DNA from: Clostridiales bacterium
GTDB taxonomy: Bacteria > Bacillota > Clostridia > Oscillospirales > Acutalibacteraceae
DNA: 6,201 nucleotides
Assembly (NCBI GenBank): GCA_012511005.1
Contig: JAAZGX010000224.1
Span: forward strand, 1 to 6,201
Direction of reading: 5' to 3'
Shown here: one piece after another, positions 1 to 5,323 of the stretch
How the letters are laid out: the number at the start of each line of letters is the position of its first letter
Numbering within the stretch: the stretch's first letter is position 1
Notes under the pieces: generated by a model
Told to the model about the DNA's origin: nothing
The model's input: the letters and a program-made list of their open reading frames with translations, nothing else
The model's database searches: none
Position numbers and translations under genes: made by a program

Positions 1-450
1 ATAGCGAATATAGAGAAAGAGCATAGATGGCTAAAAGGCAAACAGATAATAGGCGTCGCTGACCCGTCAATATGGGACGCCTCAAGAGGAGAGGCAATAA
101 TAGAGAGCGCCGAAAGGCTCGGAGTGTATTTTAACAAGGGCGACAACACAAGGCTGCCGGGGTGGATGCAGGTACATTATAGATTACAGTTTGACGATAA
201 CGGCATACCGGATATGTACATATTTTGTAACTGCAAAGGCTTTATACGCACCATGCCGCTTTTACAGTACAGCAGGACAAGACCTGAGGACTTAGACACG
301 GACGGAGAAGACCATATTGCTGACGAAACCCGTTATATGTGTATGGCAAGACCTATAAAACCGAAAAAGGTTTTTCCGAAAAAAGAAATGGGGGACGACC
401 CATTAGAGCTAAGCGGGCAGAAATATAGAAAATATTCATATTGGAAGTGA
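1..450 (+). CDS. terL: Terminase large subunit, C-terminal nuclease part (5' truncated)
   Basis: The reading frame is open from base 1 and ends at TGA 448-450, so the gene begins upstream and 149 codons are visible. The terminase large subunit is the ATP-driven packaging motor; its C-terminal RNase H-like domain cuts concatemeric DNA. The ATPase domain (Walker A/B) and the first catalytic Asp lie outside the window. What is visible fits the rest of the nuclease fold. A strand ends in GVADPSIWD (residues 18-26), where D21 is a plausible second metal ligand. The late motif DGEDHIADETRY (101-112) offers D104 and D108 as the third acidic site; this late motif followed by YMCMARP is typical of Clostridia phage terminases. 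The tail (residues 117-149) is basic and aromatic. The portal gene starts 4 bases after the stop, which is the usual terL-portal order. Family assignment is confident; individual catalytic residues are inferred. Confidence 0.9.
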   Translation: MANIEKEHRWLKGKQIIGVADPSIWDASRGEAIIESAERLGVYFNKGDNTRLPGWMQVHYRLQFDDNGIPDMYIFCNCKGFIRTMPLLQYSRTRPEDLDTDGEDHIADETRYMCMARPIKPKKVFPKKEMGDDPLELSGQKYRKYSYWK

Positions 451-457
451 TTAATTG
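443..457 (+). promoter_or_regulatory. RBS and TTG start of the portal gene
   Basis: GGAAG at 443-447 lies inside the last codons of the terminase gene, 7 bases before a TTG at 455-457. No ATG or GTG with comparable spacing precedes the conserved portal region. The first in-frame ATG (codon 54) would remove residues that belong to the family's N-terminal helix, so TTG is the preferred start. Initiation is probably coupled to terminase translation, because ribosomes finish at 450. Confidence 0.7.
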
Positions 458-2092
458 AAAAGTGAGATAAAAAAAGAGCCGCATAAAAAAATAGGCAAAG
501 AGGAAATAGAAAAAGCGCTTGAGATACTACACAAATATAAAAGCGGCAAAGCAAATCTTGAAAGCCGCGTTATAGAAAATGAGCAGTGGTTTAAGCTGCG
601 CCATTTTGAGCAAATGAGGGGTTACAGCGGTGACGACGACCCTGCCTCGGCATGGCTTTTTAATTCGATTGCGAATAAACATGCCGATGCTATGGACAGC
701 TTTCCTGAAGTTGTATGTTTGCCGAGGGAAAAAAGTGATACAGAAAGCGCCAATGCACTGTCGCAAATTTTACCCGTGATATTTGAAAGAAATGAATTTG
801 AAAAAACATATTCCGACGCGTGGTGGCAAAAGCTAAAAGCCGGTACGGCATGTTACGGCATATTTTGGAATTCGCGCAAAAACGGCGGTATTGGCGACAT
901 CGAAATTAAGCAGATTGACATATTAAATTTATTTTGGGAAAGCGGAGTTCGGGATATAGAAAACAGCCGAAACCTATTCCACACAGAGCTTTTTGATAAT
1001 GATTATCTGTTATCTCTTTACCCGGAGCTTGAGGGAAAACTCAAAACCCCAACGATTGAGGTATCACGATACATATATGACGACGCCGTTGATACGAGTG
1101 AAAAAAGTGTAGTAATAGACTGGTATTACAAAGTGAACAACGGCTCATATGATACGCTTCATTACTGCAAATTTTGTAACTCTGTTATTCTTTATTCTAC
1201 GGAAAACGATGAGAATGCAAAACAGAAAGGACTATATGAGCATGGGCGTTACCCGTTTGTTTTTGACCCATTATTTATTGAGGAAGGAACGCCGTCCGGA
1301 TTTGGTTATGTTGATATTATGAAAAATACGCAAAAACAAATAGATGTACTCGGCGCGGCTATAATGAGCAACGCTAAAATGGCGGCGGCAGTACGGTATT
1401 TCATTAACTCGTCAGGCAGTGTCAACGAAGAGGAATTTGCTGATTGGAGCAACAATTTTGTTCATGTTGAGGGAAGCAATCTCGGCGAGGACAGTTTAAG
1501 GCAAATAAGAATTGCACCTATTTCAGAAATCTATATGGCGGTACTCAACAACAAAATAGACGAGCTGAAGGAAACGAGCGGAAACAGAGATTTTTCGCAA
1601 GGCTCGACATCAGGAGGAGTGACGGCGGCGAGTGCTATTGCGGCGCTTCAAGAGGCGGGCGGCAAGCTCACAAGGGATATGATAAGAGGCGCATACAGGG
1701 CGTTTACAAAGCTAAACGAGCTTTGCATTGAGCTTGTCAGGCAATTTTATGATGAGCCGCGCTGCTTTAGAATAATAGGTCAAGGCGGCAGCGAGGATTA
1801 TATAAGCTACAGCAATAAAGGACTCCGAGCTGAAAATCAGGGCAGCGCTTTTGGCATTATGCTCGGCAGCAGACTACCGATATTCGATATAAAGGTAAGC
1901 TCTCAAAAAGCAAGCCCTTTCTCAAAATTAAGTCAGAATGAATTGGCTTTACAGCTTTATACAAACGGCATTTTTAATCCCGCTATGAAAGAGCAAGCAG
2001 TAATAGCCGTTGAAATGATGGATTTTGAGGGCAAAGCAGAAGTTTTAGCAAAAATAGCCGCACAGGAAACTCTAAAGGATGTGCAGATATGA
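455..2092 (+). CDS. Phage portal protein
   Basis: A 545-aa protein with the hallmarks of the portal family found in Clostridia phages. Portals form a dodecameric ring at one capsid vertex that nucleates procapsid assembly, docks the terminase and carries DNA. The charged N-terminal helix (residues about 1-50) is followed by the segment AWLFNSIANKHADAMDSFPE (about 66-85) and a W-rich stretch (DAWWQKLKAGTACYGIFWN). The middle is a mixed alpha/beta region. A helical stem/wing region begins at QGSTSGGVTAASAIAALQEA (about 382-401) and continues through KLTRDMIRGAYRAF. The length fits the usual 450-600 aa. The gene follows terL by 4 bases and overlaps the protease start by four bases (ATGA), so the two are probably translationally coupled. 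Nothing looks truncated. The start codon is TTG. Confidence 0.93.
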   Translation: MKSEIKKEPHKKIGKEEIEKALEILHKYKSGKANLESRVIENEQWFKLRHFEQMRGYSGDDDPASAWLFNSIANKHADAMDSFPEVVCLPREKSDTESANALSQILPVIFERNEFEKTYSDAWWQKLKAGTACYGIFWNSRKNGGIGDIEIKQIDILNLFWESGVRDIENSRNLFHTELFDNDYLLSLYPELEGKLKTPTIEVSRYIYDDAVDTSEKSVVIDWYYKVNNGSYDTLHYCKFCNSVILYSTENDENAKQKGLYEHGRYPFVFDPLFIEEGTPSGFGYVDIMKNTQKQIDVLGAAIMSNAKMAAAVRYFINSSGSVNEEEFADWSNNFVHVEGSNLGEDSLRQIRIAPISEIYMAVLNNKIDELKETSGNRDFSQGSTSGGVTAASAIAALQEAGGKLTRDMIRGAYRAFTKLNELCIELVRQFYDEPRCFRIIGQGGSEDYISYSNKGLRAENQGSAFGIMLGSRLPIFDIKVSSQKASPFSKLSQNELALQLYTNGIFNPAMKEQAVIAVEMMDFEGKAEVLAKIAAQETLKDVQI

Positions 2093-2412
2093 CGGCAGTA
2101 TCAATAGAGGAGTATTATGACAGCTATATAATTTCTGTTACAGGTCACGCGGGATTTGGTGAAAGCGGGAAAGACATTGTTTGCGCCGCCATATCTGCTT
2201 TAGCTTATACGCTTTTAAACGCTCTAAAGTGCGCACAGGATGAAAGCTACCTTTACATAAGAACTGAAAGCGTCAGTGACGGAAATATGTATCTTGAGGT
2301 TTTGCCATATGACTTTTCAAGGGAAAAGATAGATACAATTATTGAAACATGTATTATCGGGTTTTCACTTATAGAGGAGGAATATCCCGACTATATAACA
2401 GTAAGCGGTTAA
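2089..2412 (+). CDS. prp: Prp-family cysteine protease (phage-encoded)
   Basis: A 107-aa protein of the Prp/DUF464 family, whose members are usually about 105-115 aa. Seen in the sequence: the motif GHAGFGESGKDIVCAAISAL (residues 19-38), with H20 and C32 spaced exactly as the catalytic His22/Cys34 pair of Staphylococcus aureus Prp. From family knowledge: Prp removes the N-terminal extension of ribosomal protein L27 at LNLQFF/A in Bacillota, and it processes phage 80alpha capsid and scaffold proteins in S. aureus. The host prp normally lies between the L21 and L27 genes; this copy lies between portal and scaffold, so it is a phage gene. Its likely substrates are the next two gene products, both of which carry L27-like N-termini. 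The start is ATG within the ATGA overlap with the portal stop, and AAAGGA at 2074-2079 supplies the RBS. The stop is TAA at 2410-2412. Confidence 0.92.
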   Translation: MTAVSIEEYYDSYIISVTGHAGFGESGKDIVCAAISALAYTLLNALKCAQDESYLYIRTESVSDGNMYLEVLPYDFSREKIDTIIETCIIGFSLIEEEYPDYITVSG

Positions 2413-2517
2413 GATACGGAAATGGAATACAATACGGTTTTGAAAGCCGTGTTTCCGCCGCCTTAAATCCGCGTATGACACGCCGGAAAGACGGTGAATA
2501 AAAAAGGAGATTTACTT
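2413..2517 (+). promoter_or_regulatory. Non-coding leader of the scaffold gene with two predicted hairpins
   Basis: This 105-base gap is the largest between genes here. By eye it folds into two elements. The first is a bipartite stem: an outer helix CGGAAA/TTTCCG (2417-2422 with 2452-2457) encloses an inner helix ACGGTT/AGCCGT (2434-2439 with 2445-2450, one G-U pair). The second is a short hairpin CGCCG/CGGTG (2481-2485 with 2492-2496, one G-U pair) just before the scaffold RBS at 2504. Neither is followed by a T-run, so they are not simple intrinsic terminators. No convincing -35/-10 promoter was seen. A structured leader could set the ratio of protease to scaffold and capsid, by RNA processing or translation control. 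I recall that RNA motifs called GP20-a and GP20-b were described upstream of phage scaffold-type genes; membership here is untested. Confidence 0.45.
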
Positions 2518-2520
2518 ATG
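2504..2520 (+). promoter_or_regulatory. RBS that sets the scaffold start at ATG 2518
   Basis: AAGGAG at 2504-2509 sits 8 bases before ATG 2518-2520. An in-frame GTG at 2494 would add eight residues, but it has no RBS at suitable spacing and lies inside the small hairpin. The ATG start also puts the RLNLCAF protease-like motif at the very N-terminus, as in related proteins. Confidence 0.85.
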
Positions 2521-3291
2521 AAAAACAATTGGTACAGACTTAATCTATGCGCCTTTTCTGACGGTGAGGGAGAGGGGGCAGAAATTAGTGAAACGGGCGA
2601 TGAAAAAGCTTTAGCAAATGCTGACGCCGTGCAGGAAAACGGTACCGCGCTTTCCGCCGAAACTAATAGGGCAGAGCAGTTTAGAAATCTTATCGACGGG
2701 GAGTTTAAGGACGAGTTTACAAAAAGAATGCAAAGCATTATTGACAAACGCTTTAAGGAAACAAAACTGCTTGAAACGGAAAAGGAAAGCCTTTCACCTT
2801 TATTATCGCACCTATATAAGCAGCACAATATAGAGGACGGCGACCTTTCGGCGCTTAATGAAGCTATCATAAAAGATAAGGGAAATAGCGAAAGAGAGCA
2901 GCTTGAGGCTTTTAATAAAGCTAATATGGAGGTTTCAGAGTGGTTAAAGCAAAGCGAGCAGTTAAAGCAAGTTTACCCGTCATTCGATTTTCGTGAAGAG
3001 GTAAAAGGAAATGACACATTTATAACGCTTTTAAAAGCAGGAATTCCCGTGAAAACTGCATATGAAGTCATTCACAAGGATGAAATAATAGGCGGCGCTA
3101 TGGAATATACGGCTCAGAAAGTAAGCGAGCATGTTGTAAAAGGGCTTGAAGCAAAAGCCTCTCGTCCACAGGAAAACGGTTTGGGCGCAAAAAGCGCCAT
3201 AGCACAAAAAACCGATGTAAACGCACTCACCGCGAAGGATATTACAGAAATATTAAAACAGGTTGAAGCGGGCGCCAACATAAAATTTTAA
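2518..3291 (+). CDS. Phage scaffolding protein with Prp-type N-terminal processing motif
   Basis: A 257-aa acidic, mostly helical protein with the layout of phage scaffolds that lie directly upstream of the major capsid gene. Such proteins fill the procapsid interior, direct capsid protein assembly and are then expelled or degraded. Seen in the sequence: the N-terminus YRLNLCAFSDGEGEG (residues 6-20) resembles the LNLQFF/A site cut by Prp. It is followed by a Glu/Ala-rich linker. A charged helical region with coiled-coil character starts near residue 52 (EQFRNLIDGEFKDEFTKRM, then KRFKETKLLETEKESL). A conserved-looking segment YPSFDFREEV (153-162) follows, then GIPVKTAYEVIHKDEI. The short C-terminal helix TAKDITEILKQVEAG is probably the capsid-binding end. 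Cleavage after F13 would leave SDGEGEG as the new N-terminus. ATG 2518 is chosen over GTG 2494 on RBS grounds. The stop codon lies in the loop of a hairpin. Confidence 0.88.
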   Translation: MKNNWYRLNLCAFSDGEGEGAEISETGDEKALANADAVQENGTALSAETNRAEQFRNLIDGEFKDEFTKRMQSIIDKRFKETKLLETEKESLSPLLSHLYKQHNIEDGDLSALNEAIIKDKGNSEREQLEAFNKANMEVSEWLKQSEQLKQVYPSFDFREEVKGNDTFITLLKAGIPVKTAYEVIHKDEIIGGAMEYTAQKVSEHVVKGLEAKASRPQENGLGAKSAIAQKTDVNALTAKDITEILKQVEAGANIKF

Positions 3292-3298
3292 CGCCCGC
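3268..3298 (+). promoter_or_regulatory. Hairpin straddling the scaffold stop codon, upstream of the capsid RBS
   Basis: GCGGGCG (3268-3274) pairs perfectly with CGCCCGC (3292-3298), giving a seven-base-pair GC-rich stem. The 17-base loop holds the scaffold stop codon TAA 3289-3291 and a palindrome TAAAATTTTA (3281-3290). No T-run follows, so it is unlikely to be a full terminator. The capsid RBS begins 11 bases downstream. Possible roles are stabilising the 5' end of a processed capsid mRNA, or letting scaffold termination gate capsid initiation. The fold is seen in the sequence; the function is inferred. Confidence 0.45.
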
Positions 3299-3323
3299 GC
3301 AACAAAAGAAAGGAATTGAATTA

Positions 3324-4598
3324 ATGAATTTACAGCTTTTTGCAGCGGGGGACCTTGTAAACAGTACACAAAGTGACGCTTTGGGGAACAATCTTTCCGC
3401 GGAAATGAAAACATTTTATGATAAAACGCTTATAACACTTTCATCTCCCTATTTGATACACGACCAGTTCGGACAGAAAAGGGATATTCCGAAGGGCGGC
3501 GGCAGGGAAATAGAGTTCAGACGCTTTTCGTCACTTCCAAAGGCACTAACGCCGCTCGTTGAGGGGATTACGCCGACAGGAAACAAGCTTAATGTGTCAA
3601 GTGTAAACGCCGTTGTAGACCAATACGGCGACTACATTGAGCAGACGGATTTATTAGAGCTTACGGCAGTTGACAATACGATTGTAGAGGCGACAAAACA
3701 GCTTGCGGCTCAGGCGGGGCTTACTATGGATACGATAGTAAGAAACGAAATTGCAGGCGGTACTAATGTGCAGTATTGCCCCAAGTTTAACGGCAGTACA
3801 GAGACCGCCGTGACTTTAAGAAGCGGAATTGACGCCACATGCCTTTTGAAAGTTAAAGATGTATTTAAGGCTGCCGCGGAATTAAAGGCGATGAACGCAC
3901 CAAAAATTGACGGCTATTATGTCGGTGTTATCCACCCATATGTTGCGTATGATTTAATGCAGGAGGCGGGCAATCAGTGGCTCGATGTGCAGAAATACAC
4001 AACTCCTGAAAATATGCTGACGGGTGAAATAGGCTCTTTGGGCGGTGTGCGTTTTGTGGAGTCAACAGAGGCTAAGATTTTTAAGGGTGCAGACTTAATA
4101 AACGGATTAGACAGATTAACAATGGCGGCGGCTTTATCGTCTGCCGGCAAAACAATTACAGTAAATGAAACGGTAACAGAAATAGAAGCGGGGGCTCTCT
4201 CAGGCAGGAAAATTCTTATTGAGGGTATAACATATACAGTAAAGAGCGCAGCGGCGGGAACGGGCGGTACCGCTACTGTTACGGTATCGGACGGCGACGC
4301 CAATATCCCGACTGCTAACACAGGAGTTGGCAAAATAGTTTATGCCGGAGAGGGCGGAGCGGCAAACTGTGCTGTATTCGCAACGCTTATTGTAGGCGCG
4401 GATGCGTATGGCGTAACATCTGTAAACGGCGGCGGTATAGAGCATATCGTAAAGCAAAAAGGATACGGTAACGACCCGCTCAACCAAAGAAGCTCCATTG
4501 GCTGGAAAAGCCTCAAAGTGGCAAAAAGGCTCGTTGAGGAATATTTGTTAAGAATAGAAAGCGGCTCTACCTTCTCTTCCACAGCAAAGGCTAACTAA
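3324..4598 (+). CDS. Major capsid protein, N4-gp56 family
   Basis: A 424-aa protein with the recognisable body of the N4-gp56 major capsid family, the HK97-fold shell subunit of many Bacillota phages. Features in order: an N-terminus MNLQLFAAG that matches the L27/Prp cleavage consensus, with cutting expected after F6; TFYDKTLI and DQFGQKRDIPKGGGREIEFRRF (an E-loop-like region, about residues 32-70); TPLVEGITPTGNKL; VIHPYVAYDLM; and LGGVRFVESTEAKIF just before residue 255. A beta-rich insert of about 90 residues follows (about 255-345). The family's C-terminal core then resumes: VGADAYGV (357-364), HIVKQKG, DPLNQRSSIGWKS and LLRIESGSTFS. RBS AAGGA (3310-3314) lies nine bases before ATG, and no start codon exists upstream in frame. 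Processing would remove only six residues, so it is a trim and not the removal of a scaffolding delta domain. Confidence 0.93.
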   Translation: MNLQLFAAGDLVNSTQSDALGNNLSAEMKTFYDKTLITLSSPYLIHDQFGQKRDIPKGGGREIEFRRFSSLPKALTPLVEGITPTGNKLNVSSVNAVVDQYGDYIEQTDLLELTAVDNTIVEATKQLAAQAGLTMDTIVRNEIAGGTNVQYCPKFNGSTETAVTLRSGIDATCLLKVKDVFKAAAELKAMNAPKIDGYYVGVIHPYVAYDLMQEAGNQWLDVQKYTTPENMLTGEIGSLGGVRFVESTEAKIFKGADLINGLDRLTMAAALSSAGKTITVNETVTEIEAGALSGRKILIEGITYTVKSAAAGTGGTATVTVSDGDANIPTANTGVGKIVYAGEGGAANCAVFATLIVGADAYGVTSVNGGGIEHIVKQKGYGNDPLNQRSSIGWKSLKVAKRLVEEYLLRIESGSTFSSTAKAN

Positions 4599-4622
4599 GA
4601 AACGACAGAAAGGAATACAAAA

Positions 4623-4853
4623 ATGGCGAAGAAATCAATTACGGAAAACATAGGCGACAAATTGGTAAGTGTTTTTGTACCAAAGCAAAACAGAAATGAC
4701 ACACAGAGATTTGTATCGGTAAACGGAGAGCGAATTCTTGTGCAAACGGGTATTGAAATAAGAATTCCGCAAAGGTTTGCAGAGGTGCTTAACAATTCAC
4801 AGGCTATGCAAACACAGGCAGAAAGCTTTATAGAGGCTAATTGCACAGTCTAA
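4623..4853 (+). CDS. Small conserved-looking virion protein of unknown function, next to capsid
   Basis: A 76-aa protein with no function I can name. It follows the capsid gene by 24 bases and uses the same AGAAAGGAAT ribosome-binding context (4607-4616), eight bases from ATG, so it is probably made at high level with the capsid protein. Visible pattern: a basic N-terminus, a beta-type segment KLVSVFVPK (13-21), a second beta segment RFVSVNGERILVQTGIEIRI (29-48), then an amphipathic helix QRFAEVLNNSQAMQTQAESF (50-69). Small proteins with this VSVNG...V..G.E..IP...AEVL.NS pattern often follow capsid genes in Clostridia phages, usually annotated only as hypothetical. Candidate roles are capsid decoration, cement or head accessory. 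There is no signal peptide or membrane segment. It is confidently a gene, but its role is open. Confidence 0.85.
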   Translation: MAKKSITENIGDKLVSVFVPKQNRNDTQRFVSVNGERILVQTGIEIRIPQRFAEVLNNSQAMQTQAESFIEANCTV

Positions 4854-4861
4854 GAAAAAGA

Positions 4862-4883
4862 GGGGGCGGCAAAAGCCGCCTCC
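4862..4883 (+). terminator. GC-rich hairpin after the capsid block; terminator-like but without a T-run
   Basis: GGGGGCGGC (4862-4870) pairs with GCCGCCTCC (4875-4883) through nine base pairs, one of them G-U, closed by an AAAA loop. It begins nine bases after the stop of the 76-aa gene and ends just before the next RBS. A canonical intrinsic terminator would have a run of T after the stem; here the sequence continues CGAATGGGGG. It is better read as a leaky terminator or a 3' stabiliser of the abundant capsid mRNA, leaving lower expression of the adaptor and tail genes. Confidence 0.55.
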
Positions 4884-4889
4884 CGAATG

Positions 4890-4901
4890 GGGGATAGAAT
4901 G
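4890..4901 (+). promoter_or_regulatory. RBS choosing ATG 4899 for the adaptor gene
   Basis: GGGGA (4890-4894) precedes ATG 4899-4901 by four bases. An earlier in-frame ATG at 4887 abuts the hairpin and has no RBS, so it would be poorly accessible. The later start gives MKIKKAIEYADSY, matching the usual beginning of this protein type. Confidence 0.65.
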
Positions 4902-5315
4902 AAAATAAAAAAAGCTATTGAATACGCTGATTCGTATATAAAAAATGATATAGACGCAGCCGTTAAAAAGTTTTGGCTAAGGGAGCTTGACGGCGATATA
5001 ATGCAAAATCTTTTCAGCTTTTATAAAGAACCGCCATATAACAAGGACAACAGATGGGCAAAGCATATTCTTCACTATCTCGGTAAGGAAAGAGAGGACA
5101 GCGAATACACAGAGGATGATTTTCTGTTAATAAGGTTTCCTTTTGACGGTATTTATGTGCATTATCTTTGTATGCGTATGTACCTTGCGTTTAATGAATT
5201 AACGCGTTATGAAAATGAACAGGCTCTGTTTAATGAAAGCCTTAAAGGGTATAAGGACTATATAAATCGCAGTCAAACGGTAAAGAAAAAGACGAAGTTT
5301 ACGATAGGCAGGTGA
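4899..5315 (+). CDS. Putative head-tail adaptor (gp6-like connector)
   Basis: A 138-aa protein from ATG 4899 (142 aa if ATG 4887 were used). Its position after the capsid genes, its size and its helical pattern fit the small adaptors that form a ring below the portal (HK97 gp6, SPP1 gp15, P22 gp4 functional class). Seen in the sequence: an N-terminal helix MKIKKAIEYADSYIKNDIDA; a second helix AVKKFWLRELDGDIM, where the W.(R/N)ELDG pattern recurs in this family; a loop DDFLLIRFPFDGIYVHYL, with the PFD.IYVHYL pattern; then helices ending in RYENEQALFNESLKGYKDYINR. The tail is strongly basic (KKKTKF). I recognise the pattern as a common protein of Clostridia phage head modules. The adaptor role rests on layout and not on a proven homolog. 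The stop TGA 5313-5315 overlaps a GTG and lies inside the RBS of the next gene, so translation is probably coupled. Confidence 0.65.
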   Translation: MKIKKAIEYADSYIKNDIDAAVKKFWLRELDGDIMQNLFSFYKEPPYNKDNRWAKHILHYLGKEREDSEYTEDDFLLIRFPFDGIYVHYLCMRMYLAFNELTRYENEQALFNESLKGYKDYINRSQTVKKKTKFTIGR

Positions 5316-5323
5316 AAAAAGTG
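5310..5323 (+). promoter_or_regulatory. RBS and GTG start of the final gene
   Basis: AGGTGA (5310-5315) matches the 3' part of the consensus AAAGGAGGTGAT and lies five bases before GTG 5321-5323. A second in-frame GTG at 5312 overlaps the preceding TGA but lies within this RBS, with only weak AGG signals very close upstream. GTG 5321 is therefore preferred, though 5312 (three more residues) is possible. Confidence 0.6.

Noticed and set aside
2422..2466. A 14-codon ATG frame (MEYNTVLKAVFPPP) in the scaffold leader
   Set aside because: It is very short, has no well-spaced RBS and overlaps the predicted stem, so an RNA structure explains the region better. A leader peptide is not excluded.
2494..2517. 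GTG 2494 as the scaffold start
   Set aside because: There is no RBS at proper spacing, it is inside a hairpin, and AAGGAG is ideally placed for ATG 2518.
2618..2833. 71-codon + strand frame inside the scaffold gene
   Set aside because: It is an out-of-frame shadow with no RBS and no family pattern; the scaffold frame is clearly the real one.
2463..2870. 135-codon open frame on the minus strand opposite the scaffold gene
   Set aside because: It lies antisense to a well-supported gene, has a Ser/Cys/Leu-rich low-complexity translation typical of a reversed acidic gene, and shows no recognisable domain or RBS-supported start.
3974..4582. Three overlapping minus-strand open frames opposite the capsid gene
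   Set aside because: They overlap one another and the conserved capsid frame. Their products are compositionally odd and match nothing known; they are shadows of the strong + strand codon bias.
5281..5323. Possible programmed frameshift joining the adaptor and the final gene at A-rich GAAAAAG or GTGAAAAAAG
   Set aside because: The heptamer before the stop does not allow both tRNAs to re-pair in the -1 frame, and the A6 run lies after the stop codon. A separate GTG start with a good RBS explains the junction.
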